From assembly GCA_030247855.1 (NCBI GenBank), contig JAPDRN010000102.1, forward strand, positions 62,001-126,000: DNA of 64,000 nucleotides, written 5' to 3'. The position numbers and the translations under genes were made by a program. This stretch comes from Knufia peltigerae (taxonomy: Eukaryota; Ascomycota; Eurotiomycetes; Chaetothyriales; Trichomeriaceae). Shown here piece by piece: positions 21,295 to 33,752 of the stretch. The notes below the pieces were generated by a model. That model was given only the letters and a program-made list of their open reading frames with translations. It was not told the DNA's origin and did not search any database. The first letter of the stretch is position 1. Every line of letters begins with the position of its first letter.

Positions 21295-22665
21295 TCATAC
21301 TTCTTCCTCATCCTTGACAGGCAAGTATCTTCCTCCCTTCAATCTATCTCCGGTAGTAGGCACGGGCTTCTCGACCCTCAATATCCAACACAACACATCC
21401 TCGGCCGGGAGTAGGAACATCCAAATTTTGTTGCATAACAGAGACAAAGTGGTGGTCAACATGGCCACCACGGCATCGAGCCAATAGTGGTTGGCCGTCG
21501 CCACAATCACCGTCAGCACCAACAAGGGGTAAAAGATACCCATGACCAAGTAGAAGATTTGCGTAAACATGGATTTTCGTGGCTCGTTACGTTGCGCGCG
21601 TCGGAACAGTCCGGAGTGGTATAAGAAGGTGCACCCGATGACAAAGGCGTAGGTGAAGTGTAGGCTGGGCATGGCCGCCAGTTGATTGACATAGTTTCCA
21701 CCCACCCAGACCGATTCGGCGTTGGCCTGTCGGACAGTATCGTGGAAACCGAATTCTTCAGGCAGTAATCGAGGAGGCATGGTCGGGAAAACCGTAAAGA
21801 TGGAAAAGGCGGCGAAATTCCCCAGAGTCATGGTACGACGGACTGTTGCAAAGGTGGCGTGGTTGGGGGCTGCGTAATAGTACCAGGAGAGGAAGCTAGT
21901 TGGTCAAGTCAGCAACAATGAAGCACTCTTCGGGAGAGGTAACGTACGCGACGGTGCCAGGTATGTGTACAAGAGAATAAATCCGGTTGAGAAATGTAAT
22001 GGCTGTGAGATGTCCGTGTAAGAACCACCCTTGGAATGCGGCTTCTTGGATCGGGAACAAAAAGCTTAACCAAGATTTATGTTCGATGTCCAAAATTAGA
22101 ATACCGTGTTCTTGGGCGAGCTCGCGGAGACCGTCATTTGTAGACAAAGTAAGTTGAGCGATGGCCTTGGTGAGCACGTAGAACAACAGGTTTAGAACCC
22201 AATAAAACATCTCGATGAGAAAGGGGAATTTCTGTAGGATCCGACTGTGGACGTGGTCGGAAAATCGGGACGAGTTGGGAGTACGGACGACCATCCCACA
22301 GCAGTCGCGTTTCTTTGGCGGGAATTTGGACGAGTTCAGGACATCAGATTCACCAGTCAGATAGGAATCTGAATCGGCCAGGCTGTCGGGTGAGAATTCC
22401 TGGCTTTCGTGTGGTAGGAGAGACCGTGTCGGTGATCGACCTCGACTGGAATCTAGAATGCGAAAGTTTCGTTTTCGATTGACCGTCAATGAAGTGATCA
22501 TGATCGAAACGACAATCTATTCAGTTAGGAACTGGGGTTTGACACGAGGCAAAGCTTTCCACCTACAATGGGCTCAACCCAAGCATGAGAGGCGAACTGA
22601 GCGCCGCCCATGTTGGGCTGTGCGGCCACCGCGGCCTCGGTGACATTGACAGCAGCAGTTGCCAT
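21295..22665 (-). CDS. PAP2-superfamily membrane protein (inositolphosphotransferase Aur1/Ipt1-like domain)
   Basis: Three exons (22665-22567, 22516-21948, 21895-21295) encode 422 residues. The first exon, MATAAVNVTEAAVAAQPNMG onward, would be missed without the intron whose branch site is CCTAACTGA. After a Ser/Arg-rich stretch come several membrane helices. The PAP2_3-type features follow: TVFPTMPPRLLPEE, then YVNQLAAMPSLHFTYAFVIG and ATANHYWLDAVVA. These correspond to the conserved phosphatase-site histidines, in the AMPSLH and NHYWLDA positions. Relatives transfer or hydrolyse lipid phosphates. Whether this one makes an inositol sphingolipid or acts on another phospholipid is not shown. 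It is likely an ER or Golgi membrane enzyme. Confidence 0.85.
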
Positions 22666-23605
22666 GGTCTATAGGGGTTTGGTATTATGAATGAATAATC
22701 GATATCATGAGTCGGAAGGCGATTCAACAAAAAGATTGGTGTTCCTCGGCGGGTTTTCACACGTGTGCTGTGTCGAGCTGACCGGTCACGTGAGGTGGCG
22801 TAATTTCGAAGATGACAAGTCGGTTTCAGCTCGAGATTGGAACAGTGGAATCTGACGGCAAAGAATGTGATGAGAAGTTCCAACGCTATCGAGGGAATCT
22901 CTTCAACAAATTCGATCGAGTGGTTATCGAGGTCGTCCCGGAGCGTAAATGGCGAATTACTCGTGACGCGTGTCGTTTCTGGACGAGATTCGCGGCGGAA
23001 GAAAAAGGGCGCACCACCACGTGTCGACAAGAGGCCGGGGTTGGGAGAGAACGAGTCGCCAGCTACCAGGATTCAGAAAAAGAGGAGGATTAAAAGAAGG
23101 TATATGATGATGCCAAAAGAGAATGGACGGTTGAATTGGGTGGAAGATGTTAAGTTGGAGGGAAGGAAGAATGGTTGTAGAGAAATCAAGGCGTGACGGC
23201 GTCGAAGGGATGTGGAATTGATGATTGAGGATTAGAGGTGCGGGCAAAATTAAGCCACCTGAAGTTTAGCCCCCGAGAAACGAAACGAGGCGGAGCAGCA
23301 AAAAACCCAACGAGTTGTCCCTATGAAGAGCCTAGTAGCATTACAAGGGTTGAAGAATTCGTAACGATGAGTATGAGGAGACGTAATTTTTATGACTTTT
23401 GAAGGTACCGAACGGAGTACCTGTTGTGCGAGTTACGACACTACAGTACAGGTACCCAGGGAGACGCATAAGTCATGAATTACTTGTATGTGCGCTGTAA
23501 TGCAGATTAAAATGGGGCGACGGAGTCTGGAAAAAACAACAAGCCAGCCAGGTGAAAAGGAGAGGAAGATCAGTCTCCGTAGGGCCGTGTTACATACGCG
23601 TTAGG

Positions 23606-23614
23606 TACTCCGTA
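23606..23614. repeat. TACTCCGTA site
   Basis: Exact copy in gene-free DNA, with near copies at about 23412 (ACGGAGTAC) and 23864 (TACTCCGTG). Confidence 0.7.
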
Positions 23615-24021
23615 TGAGTAGGTGCTAAGGGGACTCTCCGGGTACCTAAAGAATGCTGCAACGGAACGGTATGGCATACATAGTACATGAAACAATGCTC
23701 ACAACTCGTCCTCCCTCACTTATCCACTACCTACTAACCTGAGGTCGTATGTAGGTATGTAAATGCTGTAGAGTACTCGCACAGTAGAGGGCCTCAATGT
23801 CAGCAAAGCACAATTATTTGTTCCTATCCTCTGCGGCTGTGGCTTTTTTTTTAACTAGGGTATCTACTCCGTGCGTACCAATGTACAGTAAGGCTCACCA
23901 AGGACCCCATCGGAGGAGCCCATTTGTCCCATGGCAGCGGCGCTACCAGGCGTCATCACAAAGGCCGTTGGACCAAATCCTGGGCCCCCCTTGGTAGCGC
24001 CCTCCCTCCCCTATTTACAGA

Positions 24022-24260
24022 TACGGAGTAATCACTTCTTACAACATCTGCACAGTAAGCAGTCTGTCACCTTTCACTTTGCTCCGTACTCGTTGCTGGT
24101 CTCAGATTGTCATGCAGCTGTATTGCAACATGCAACGACAACTCGACTCGACTGTACATACGAAATACGGCTAACCAATGAAGTGCGGAATATGACAGAC
24201 TGCAGACCACAGTGTATGACTTTGTCCGGAGTACATTAAAAAGTTGTACAGTACGGAGTA
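24022..24260. repeat. Cluster of TACGGAGTA sites
   Basis: Exact copies at 24022-24030 and 24252-24260, with partial copies near 24082 and 24229. The second sits in a near-palindrome, GTACGGAGTAC. Confidence 0.7.
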
Positions 24261-25077
24261 CTGGTCTGACATCTCATCACAATGTGCATACCTATCTACA
24301 CAAGTCAACTTGTTTACCTGCTCCGAGAACTCTGTACTGACCCTCTGCTAATGATCAATCCACCGAATTCGCAACCCTGTTTGTGCTCTCTGTGGACAAA
24401 CGTCTAGTTCAGGTATTCCTCGCAACTCTCACCCTTTACAGAGCAACTTTGTACGGGGTAGCGAAGAGCGACAAAGCGCACGCGGACTGTGGGATTGTGG
24501 CTAAACGTGCTAATCGCGGCATTTCATCATAGCCCAAAAGCTACGAGAACCAAGAGTTATTACCTCTACTAGCCTGGACAGATCCCGCCCGCCTCGTTGA
24601 TGCTTGGACCTTGTTGTACAGTACAGACCACGGGAACTACAAAAGCCAAAGAGCCGCCTCAAGGCCAATGCTCAACAAGCCACTGATGAAATTTTCCACG
24701 CATAGTGCAATCCCCTCTGCTAATCTGACACGACAATAATGACCACCGGAAAGCATGAATTCCCATATCCGAAATCACATTAAATACTCCATAGTTACAG
24801 TACGAGCAGGTTAGTGACCTAGGTAATGTTCTCCGTACGAATATTCTGTACTATTCTTGTGTATGGATAATAGCATCTGTCTTCGGCGCTTCCCTCCCTC
24901 TATCTATAACTCGCAATGTCTCCTCCGATGCTGCCGAGAAATGATCTGGATGTATCAATAAATTCTCCATCATCATACCACCCTGAGACAAAGAAGTAAA
25001 GCGAATATTTCGTCTGCTCAAATGCACCCCAGGAATGCTATACTCGTGGACGCACGTCTGTCCACGGATCATCGTCG

Positions 25078-26567
25078 TCAAGGTTCCAACAGATCTCCAG
25101 AGATGAAGCGTCGATTGTCGCGGTATCGTCCCTTGGTCACCTTGGTTCCCAATCCTTTTCGGGGACTGCGCATACCCTCGTCTCCCGTGGACCGCATGAT
25201 CATTGGCAAAGCGTCCAACACTTGCTTGTTTCCTTCGTAATAGTGATTGACGAAACCGCTCGCCAAAAGTCTTCGGATCGCATTCAGGCGCATCAATTTC
25301 CACCATTTGTCTACCTTCATCTCCCCTTCCCGGTGGACCCGAACCGTCATCTTCGAGGCATTGTTGGACTGGAGTCCTAGCTTCGGATTTTCCACCGTGG
25401 TCGCCACGCAAGCAAAAGCTTGATGTAGGTCTCTCTTGTCTCGTCGATTCATTGATTTCGTGCTCAGAGACGACAGAGCCTTAACGCGCTCTAGCACCTC
25501 GTGTGAATTGTGATAGGCATTGTATCGTTTGACAAGGCCCGATCGGTCAGGCTCTGCGTCTGATCCAGAGCTCTCCTCGCCTTCATCCGAAGATGAGTCA
25601 TCATCTTCACGAGGTGTGTAGCTCTTCTCGTACAGTAGAGCGATGGCCTCTCCGGCTGCAATCTGCACTCTGGCGTCGCTGGAATCAAGCTGGTCGAGGA
25701 ATGCCGCCACCGCGTCTTCCGACTCATGCTCGAGGTCTTCCACATACGTGGCAAGGAAAGCGTATGTATTTATTGCCGCAGCCACGACGTCGGAGCTGTC
25801 ATGAGCGTCGATGAACGATCCGTCACTAGAGGCGACCTCAAGGAGGAAGGTCATGACCTGTTCCATTTCTTCCTCCCCAGCTCCGCCAAACGACAGGCAA
25901 AGGCCCAGAGAGTAAATGGCAGCCGTCTTGATTGCCAAAGACTGTGAGTCAGAGATACTTCGTTTCAACACCGGCGCCATGCTCTCATACACGCCACCAT
26001 CCTCAAAGGTGATGGCTGTCAGGGCAACTGCGCGAAGGGCCAGCGTGACTTCTTTTTCGCTGGCCTCCGCTTTGATGCTTCTTTCAAATGAGTCGAGGAG
26101 ATCCGGTACGCGGCGGTAAAGCACTTCGGCAAGATAGTGGGAGGTCAAGCAACGAACATAGGTCGTCAGGTTGGTTTCGCGGCCGGCAACACTACTACCT
26201 TTGCGCTCCAACAGATTATCAATGGCACTGGTCAACTGTGTTCGCATGACATCGGTGGTTTGTTCATTAAAATCATCGCTGTCGAGTAGAGCATCGATGG
26301 AATTGATGCTGTTCGGATTGCCACCGTCAGTGGGTGGAACTTGCTGAAAGAGATCGAGACAACTTACCTTTGGGTGGTATCATCGCTGAGGTTGCCATTT
26401 CCATAGTCTTCGTCATCCGACACATCACGGCTTTGGATGCGAGACACGGCTCTTGAATTTGTGGCGGAATTCGCCTTGGAACTTCCCCTAGAGGACTGCT
26501 TGGATCTGGCTTTGCTCGATACCGTCTTGCCGCTCTCCAGAGCGCGTCTGCGTAGATCTTCATGCAT
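25078..26567 (-). CDS. Interferon-related developmental regulator (IFRD) family protein
   Basis: Two exons, 26567-26368 and 26308-25078, around a 59-nt intron give 476 residues. An apparently good acceptor only 24 nt after the donor is too close. The one used here keeps phase, giving Q-S-I-N-S-I-D. The N-terminus MHEDLRRRALESGKTVS is the usual IFRD start. The body consists of armadillo/HEAT-like helical repeats (about 100-280), an acidic Ser/Asp insert near 290, and the C-terminal IFRD block KWWKLMRLNAIRRLLASGF with YYEGNKQVLDAL. Mammalian IFRD proteins act as transcriptional co-regulators, and some bind ribosomes. The fungal role is not established. It is probably a soluble nuclear or cytosolic scaffold. 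Confidence 0.88.
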
Positions 26568-27543
26568 GATGAGAGACCTTGACCTTGCGGCAGGTCGAGG
26601 CGAAAGGTGCGAATAATGATGGGTATAGTCGAGGAATAGAGTAAACGATGAAAGCGTAAAGCTGACGGTGGTTTTCTGTCACCCTTTGGGTAGGGAGGCT
26701 CGGTAGGACAAGTGATGTGGTGGAAGGCGTGGAATTTCCATAAGGAAGAGGGCTCGACTCGCTTTGTAAATGCTGTCTGGCAAACAGGCAGACAGACAAT
26801 AAGAGTGAAGATTCTCAACAGGTACTCGAGATGAATAGAGATTTGAATGGTACGGAATTAAAAGGGAACGGGCGGTGAGGGCACGAAAGGATTATATTCG
26901 TCAGGTTCCGTGGACTCTAAGAGGCCTGCCAGCACATGCACTGTAAAGAATTGCCGCCTATTCGTCACTAGCGAGTCAAGGACTGGGCAAACCTGGAGGG
27001 CGCACCCGAGGAACACCAGTAAACAGCGGATTCTTCCCCAGATAATAATGCCGCTTTCTATGACGACAGTGCAGCCTGCTGATCCTGTTGAGCACATCCC
27101 CATCATACTACCAACACCACCACCACCACCGCCAGATAAATGGCATCTGTCACCAAGGCTACCATCTCCCTCCTTCCACAACAAAACGCGCCAAATCACT
27201 AGGCTTGATCACAAACCAAATTACAAGAAGGGAATAACTTTGCCATTGTTTTCAATCGTACAGATTCACGTGGCTCATTCAAAGGAGCGAGATATTGGGT
27301 CATTTGCCATATTCAAGTTCAACAGTCAACAACTACAAAGCACTCCCATTGCCCGTGACGCCACCGTTCCAACCTATTCCAATGCTTAAAGCCCATTCGC
27401 CTGGCCAGATCATGGTCGTTTGCCTCGCTCTCATTCTGATGGTCCAGGCTTCATGGGCTGACCTTCGCCCTTGTTTTCGAATTGCAGCGTCATCAATACA
27501 TGCTACATTGCCATTTTTGGAAGTCTTTGTTTGAATTGCACCT
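26568..27543. other. Intergenic, IFRD promoter / NBR1 3' side
   Basis: About 980 bp. It contains a short CCACCACC tract near 27115. No gene is supported. Confidence 0.5.
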
Positions 27544-30161
27544 TTACTTGCTGGTCTCCGTCTGTGCCTCCAAAAAGTCTTCGTCGCTGGCATCCAAGAT
27601 GTCGTATTCTTCGTCAGTCAAGAAACCTGCTTCGTCGCTGTCAGAGTCTTCGAGCTCGAGGCTCTCAACATCGTCCAACAAGTCTTGTCCTTCAGTCTTG
27701 GTCGTTGGTTCCATAGTGGCAGCTGGTGCTTCAACATGGGTCTCGCTCACATCGTGAATGCTGGACACGGGAGACTCTTTCTCGAGCTTGGGAAAGATCA
27801 TGGTGGAACTGCTTTGCGATTTGGCTTCTTCCTTTGGCTCGGCCTCAGTCTCCACGGTGTCGGACACAGTAGGCAAAGGTGCGGGGCGAATTGGCAATTC
27901 CACAGGAGTAGATTTGACCTCGATATCGACCCAGAGTTTGTGGCCGAATGGCAGTCCTTCAGGTGTCTTCAAGCGCCAGTATGAAATGGCTCGTCCTTCA
28001 CGAGTAGGGGCTTTTAGTAGCACAGTAAAGACAGCATTCTTGCCTGGCTCCAAGCTGGTCTCGAGCGTGTTGCTTGAGTTTGCTGCATTCAGAGTGCTGA
28101 CACTCGAGGGATGAAGCAAATCGAGGTTTCGCATGTCATCTCCACCAACATAACACACTGCGCAGCCAGCGGGCCATGTCTCAGGTCCTGGATTGCGAAC
28201 GGTCCAGGATTGCATGACCATACGACCCGGGGCAATTCGCGTCCCATCAGGTGTCAAGTCGTTGACATACCAAGCTTGAAGGTCGCTCTGGGCTGTCTTG
28301 CCACTGAGGTCGCTCGGCATCGCAGGCTTTTCCGGAGTGGCAGGCGCATTTTCGGCTGGCTCGACTTCGGCGACTGTCTGGACTTGCGTAGCAGCATTAG
28401 TGGACGCGGCCCGTGTAGTCTCTGTGGCAGCGTGCTTGGCCAATGGTCGGTCGCCCAATTGCGCGAGCTTCTCGCCTGATTCATTCTCATGTGCCGTGGA
28501 AATGGAGACACGGTTGACGGGAGTCTTGAATTTGATCAATGGATGTGTTCGATTGTGTCCATTGTTGGGCAGGGCCTCGCAATTGGCACAAAAGTCAGTG
28601 TCATCGCATACGGCGCACTTGTATCGATCACCCTCGATGTATCCTTTGAAGTTGGTGCAGAGAGGTCCATCACAGTAGATAGCACGGTGGAGCTGTCTTG
28701 CAGTACGTACGTACGCAAGAGGAGTATAGAGAGCGGCGAATCGATGACCAGGGTGCTTCTCGGCAGCAGAAGCGACACATGTCATGCAGAAATCAAAATC
28801 GGGACAAGACAAGCACTTGTGACGGACACCGTAAATGCTCTATATGGAAAGTCAGTTGTAGAACCACAACGGGACTCAAAATCAACCCACCTTGTCACAG
28901 CCGTCGCAAAGGGCATCGTGACGAATGCCACGGCCGGGTGCACAGAGGGTCTTGATCTCAGTGTTGCTCTCCGTGTTGTCTTGTGGCTCAAAGGCGTGAG
29001 ATGGATCATGGCCATGTTCACCGTCCTGGAAGCAGCGGAGGCACAGATCGAAGTCAGGGCAATCCTGGCAGGTCACGAAGTCACGCCTCGGCAATTCTGA
29101 ATGGTTGTCAGTGCAGGTCAAGTGGAAACTTCCTGAGAACTTACGATGGATGCATGAGTTGCATGTACGTTCGCCATCTTCATGAAGAGGACTAACAGGT
29201 GTGACCACTTCTTCAGACTCAGTTGCTGTAATCTCAATAGTCTTCTTGGGAGGCAAGGTGGTTGTCTCACTCGGGATCACGACTCCATTACGAATGTGTC
29301 TCTTGACCAACCAGTGTTCGTCACCATCGCAGGTGACGCCGGCGCCGACGCAGCTCTTACACAGATCGAAGTCGCCATTCTCGCAAATACCACAATGGTA
29401 GTGTTCATCAGGCACAGACTTGCCGCAATAGTTACAGTCGATCGAGTACGAGGTTGATGGGAAGTCGTTGAGGGACGGCAAGGTCGGAAGACTGAAGAGT
29501 TCCGAGTGACAATCTCGAGGAGCCTGGGCGACCGGCTCCATGCCGGAGGCATTTATGTCAAAAGCTCCTGGGATAGTGCAAGTCGGGGAGTAGGGGCAGT
29601 TCTTCTGGAACGACTTGAAGGACTGGACAGGGGCCTGAGACAGGACGGTATCGAGGAAATTGTTTCGAGGCTCTGCTGAAGCGATTGAAGGTGCGGCCTT
29701 GGGCAACTTGATATCAGGTGTGGATGTTTCGTTGACTTCCATCTTTGCAGGTTTGACGACAGTAGCCTTCAAACGCAGCTTGAGCTTGGCTTTGGCCGCT
29801 CGGTACAACTGTTTGTAGACGCCGGGATTGTTGCTATCTAGTGTAACGTATGCTCCGGCCGAATCGGAAAAGCGGTCAAACTTGACCTCGTGGTCTTCAG
29901 GAATGGCAAGCAGGAAACGAAGCTGTGAAAGACCATGTCAGCGCAGAGTATCAACAAGACTTCGTTTCCGGATGATTTGGGCCATGGCGAACCAAGCCGA
30001 GGCTGACAAACATTGGAATGACTTACCTTCTGAGGAAGAGTATTCGCCCCGAGATCACGCAGAGCAAGCTTGAAGCGTCGGTTGGTGCCTTCAATGATGA
30101 CTTTGACAGTAATCAAAGTATCTGGGCCAACAGGCGTGGTGTGAGGATGAGGTGCGGCCAT
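27544..30161 (-). CDS. NBR1: Nbr1-type selective autophagy receptor (PB1, four ZZ, FW domain)
   Basis: Four exons: 30161-30027, 29922-29145, 29096-28891 and 28839-27544. They encode 804 residues. Intron 2 (29097-29144) is 48 nt and open in frame. Removing it makes a proper ZZ finger (CNSCIHQLPRRDFVTCQDC). The order is PB1 (about 14-95), ZZ1 (about 208-253), ZZ2 (about 299), ZZ3 (CDGCDKSIYGVRHKC) and ZZ4, then the four-tryptophan NBR1/FW domain (about 563-682) with WYVNDLTPDGT and WRLKTPEG. A disordered tail follows, with an acidic candidate Atg8-binding core YDIL near 785. Fungal Nbr1 proteins carry vacuolar hydrolases or other cargo to the vacuole or phagophore. Cargo here is not inferable. 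Confidence 0.92.
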
Positions 30162-31110
30162 GCTGGAGATAAGAGCCCTTGGTGAGGCGGTGTCGAGCGG
30201 ACTAGGCTGATCGGTCTGCGGGGAGAATGCAAAGACTCGGTCAAGATCGATCAAAGATCTCAAGAGAGGAAAAGCATGGATACTTGAGACACCGGCAATG
30301 CCTCTGCCTACTTTCAAGAGGATGAAGAGTGATTCAAGCACAGGCAGACAGATGGAAAGGCTGGTGAGGGTGAGAGGGAGGGAGAGGACGAAGACGAGGT
30401 TAGATGACGGCAGGATGCAGCCTAACGCAGTGAAGAAGGCCAGGGCGGGGAAAGCATTGAAACCAATGGTAGCCACCTGCACGTGAGCAGGCAACCTCCA
30501 ATTCACTTTGACCCTCCCCCGGCCACACGAATCAAGAGCGGCTCCGTACGGATAAGGGTGGCTCTCTTCCGCACTTTTTCGCTCGTGTCGCTCACCGGTC
30601 ACTGGGGGTGACCATACAGATAGGGCGTCAAACCTGTAGATGCTCCTGTACGTGTACGATGAGGTACTACATGAGGACGTGCAGATGGTGGTGGTTCGCC
30701 TAAAGTACTCCCACAGAAGCTTTATTACTGTAGCAAGATGGCCAATGCAATTGCTGACCAAATATTGTAACATGCCGGATACGCCAATCATTATGTGAAG
30801 GCATCAGATCAGCCTTGTACTCGCGCTGGTTGTCTCAAACTCCCTGTAGTCACGCTCAGCCCGCTTTGTCCCGCCATCTTCACGTCTCGTTCGACTCAAA
30901 ACCCGAATACTATACATGAATGACAATGGAAGTTATTTCTCGACTCCACAGTGAGCAGCCACAGATGGAAACAGGTCAACGCTTTTGAAAACCGGTCAAC
31001 CTCAGGCAAACCCGCTCATCCTGCAAAATGCCAGATGCAAAAGCAACTCCACAACCCGCTAATCAAACCAAACTGAAATTTATCAAAGGAGAGCAAACAC
31101 GCACGATTAT
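30162..31110. other. Intergenic, NBR1 promoter / Btz 3' side
   Basis: About 950 bp. The NBR1 frame stays open upstream of its ATG, but the translation is not protein-like. No other gene is seen. Confidence 0.5.
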
Positions 31111-33181
31111 TCAACCCGTTTGCGCCGGATAGAACATACCATTGGACACCCCAGAATAATAAAGAGGTTGAGACGGTAGTCCGTTCGCCATTGGCATCAC
31201 ATGTCCAGTGGCAGGCGGATAAGGTTGAAAGCCGCCTTGAGAGTCTGGAGCATAGGCAGGTGGATTATTATAGTAGTAGACCATGCCATTCGACTCATGA
31301 GCCATCAAATTATTGCCTGTGCCACCATCGGCTGGACCTGGAGCATGCATGTAATTGACGGGATGTGCTTGCGAGCCTGGTATGAAGCTAGGGGCCATAG
31401 CTGGACCTGCAATGGGAATATTGAACGAGCCGTTATTGCCCATCCCTGGATAGTAGATAAGCCCATTGGCATAAGGTGTAGTGAAATACCCTTGCCCTCC
31501 CATAACGGGATATGGGTGGAAACCTTGCGCAAATACAGCACCCTCTGGTATCTGGGAAAGAGGCGTCGTGCCGGCCATTCCTGGTACAGGTTGTTGCGCC
31601 GGAGGGATCCTCTCTTCAGCGTGAGACGCAGCCATGTGGGCCGGCACTTGCTGATGAAACGGGTATTCCTGTTGTTGTTGAGGAGCCTTCACGGAAAACG
31701 AGGCGGGCGATTCGATATCCGCAACAGAGACAGCTTTTTGTGGTCGAGGCTGATGCATAGGTATAGCAGTGCTATGGCTGCCATAGAAAGCCGGAGGTGG
31801 GACATTTGACGGCATGACACTGACCCCCATAGGTCCATTGACAACCGGCATTCCTGTCCTCGAGATTGATGGAGTTGGAACGCCTGAAGGCATTCGGACG
31901 ATGGGTCGAGCAAAATCCATGCTAGACGCACCCATACGGGATATAACAGAGTCTGCAGGGGACCTGATTCCATCCCTCATTGTCGAGGCCCCGATCGAAG
32001 ACTTCCGACTCATCGCGATGCTGGGAGTATATACACTGCCATATATGCTGGGCCGTCGACTACCATGGAAGCTTCCCCTACCACGACCCCGATAGTAGCC
32101 CTGCTGATTCGGTCGCATCGCACGAGGGATGAAGATAAATGATCTTTCGGTGCTTGGAAAGACATATTTGGCTGGCTCATCTGGTATGGAAACTCGAACC
32201 GGTTTGTCACGTCTTAGAGGCGGACGGTGTTGCGGAAGCAGCGTGTGATGCTTCTTGACAACATTCGAGACAATCTTCTTTTGTTGCATACCTGGAAAGG
32301 ATATCTGAACGCTAACGTTGCCCAGCACATTGGTGAACGAAAAAGACCTGTTTGGTGGTGCTGTAGCTGGTGAGTTTCTAGCTCGGCTCGTCCGTGCTCC
32401 AGGAACTGGTTGAGTTTGTGATGGCACCGAGCTCGGGCCCAACTCGTGGCCCTCGTGTAAATCATGAGCCCAGGGCCGGTCTGTCGGCTCATTGATACCA
32501 AAGCCCCTGCTGTGAGATGTTAGATGCTGCAATTACAGAAAGGTCGTATACTTACCCGGCATTCATTGGGCCGTAACCTCGACCTCTTCCTCGGACAAAC
32601 GGCCTGGAAAGCGCCCCATTCGATGCGGAAGTACGGTCATCATGCAGGAAGAATTTCCCTCTGTTCGGTACAAACGCAGGGTTGGTATTACGCTGTCGAA
32701 TGTATTCTTGATGTTCTCTAAAACTCCGCTGAGCTGCTGTCTCGCTGCGTGGTGCTCGAGGGGCAGTGACTGATGCCTCAGATATCGCTTCGTCCCTAGC
32801 ATGTAGATCGTCGAAGTGGACTTGTTCCATCTCTTGCTGGTCCTGCACTTGACCTAATCCGTATAAGATGGCTTGAGTTTCGGCAGTCGTCGTGAAAGCT
32901 CCGTTCGTCTTGGGATGAGGTTCTTGAGGTTCGTTGAGGTCTGACCGTTGATTCGCATGTTCAGTGATGGTTGTCTTCTTCCCAACTGTGGCTTTGGGCG
33001 ATTCGTGCTCATCACCACTGGACTCACTGCCCTCAGCTTCCGCTTCATCGTCACCATCGCTGACAGCAGAGCCTTCACTTGAGGAATCGACATAGTCTCC
33101 AGCGATTGATCCATCGTCTTCTCCTTCGTCCGGGCGGCGCCGTCTGCTAGATAGCAGATCTTTTCTCCGAAGCGCAGGCAT
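31111..33181 (-). CDS. Btz-domain protein (CASC3/Barentsz-like)
   Basis: Two exons, 33181-32556 and 32509-31111, with a 46-nt intron give 674 residues. The N-terminal 100 residues are acidic and Ser-rich. A Btz/SELOR motif follows, with NPAFVPNRGKFFLHDDR near 175-195 and an RGRGRG patch just after. The rest is long, disordered and rich in Pro, Gln, Gly and Tyr, with several YYRGRG and NGMFYPAQ-like pieces. In animals the Btz segment clamps eIF4A3 and RNA in the exon-junction complex. Finding it implies an eIF4A3-binding mRNP factor. The low-complexity tail suggests RNA-granule association. Partners elsewhere in the genome are not visible here. Confidence 0.82.
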
Positions 33182-33752
33182 GTCTTGATGAGGCGAAGGC
33201 TGGAAATATCAAGAGAAATAGTTGAGAGCAGAGGCGCATGAAATGTTCAAGAAAGACGAGCTTCGTTCATCGTTGATGATCTAGGACCGAAAACTCCCGT
33301 CGAAAAGGTGAGGTGAGGCTGTGTGCTGTGGGCGGATTCAAGCTAACAACATATTTTGTCAGCAAGAGGAGGAACAGAAACAGATTGGATGGTAAATCAC
33401 GAGTAAAGGGGCATTAATTATCGATCAAGAGGTGTAGGTAGATGATGCCCTCGCGTGCAGCAATAGCGGGCTTTTCGAAGTCGATTTTGGTTGAGTCGAA
33501 TCTCGAAGGATTTCCAAACAGTCTACTACAATTGCCCCAGATTTTGCGTCACGCGGCCAAGCTAAGCGATTTCTACCAGCAGCCAAAAGTACCGTACCAC
33601 GATAGCACCACTCTGATGACACCTGCACCTCGTATCTCGTGTTTTTTTTGCATTATATGCCTTCTTAATTCATTATCTTGTATTTCCGATGACAATCGCG
33701 AACTAGGAAATCTATATGAGACATTTCATGGACCATTGAGCACACCACGACC
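33182..33752. other. Intergenic, Btz promoter / NOP13 3' side
   Basis: About 570 bp of mixed sequence with no gene recognised. Confidence 0.5.

Larger units (their letters stand above)
22666..25077. other. 2.4-kb gene-free, motif-rich intergenic region
   Basis: No supportable coding region. The DNA is dense in TACGGAGTA-family sites and in GTACAGTA-like octamers, for example near 23443, 23886, 24248, 24616 and 24797. The left end should hold the PAP2 promoter. The right end is the 3' side of the IFRD-like gene. Confidence 0.5.

Noticed and set aside
22563..23030. Open frame of 155 codons upstream of the PAP2 gene
   Set aside because: It overlaps the true first exon of that gene in another frame and has no protein character.
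26344..26367. A 24-nt intron in the IFRD-like gene
   Set aside because: Too short, and it breaks the frame. The acceptor 35 nt further on gives correct phase.
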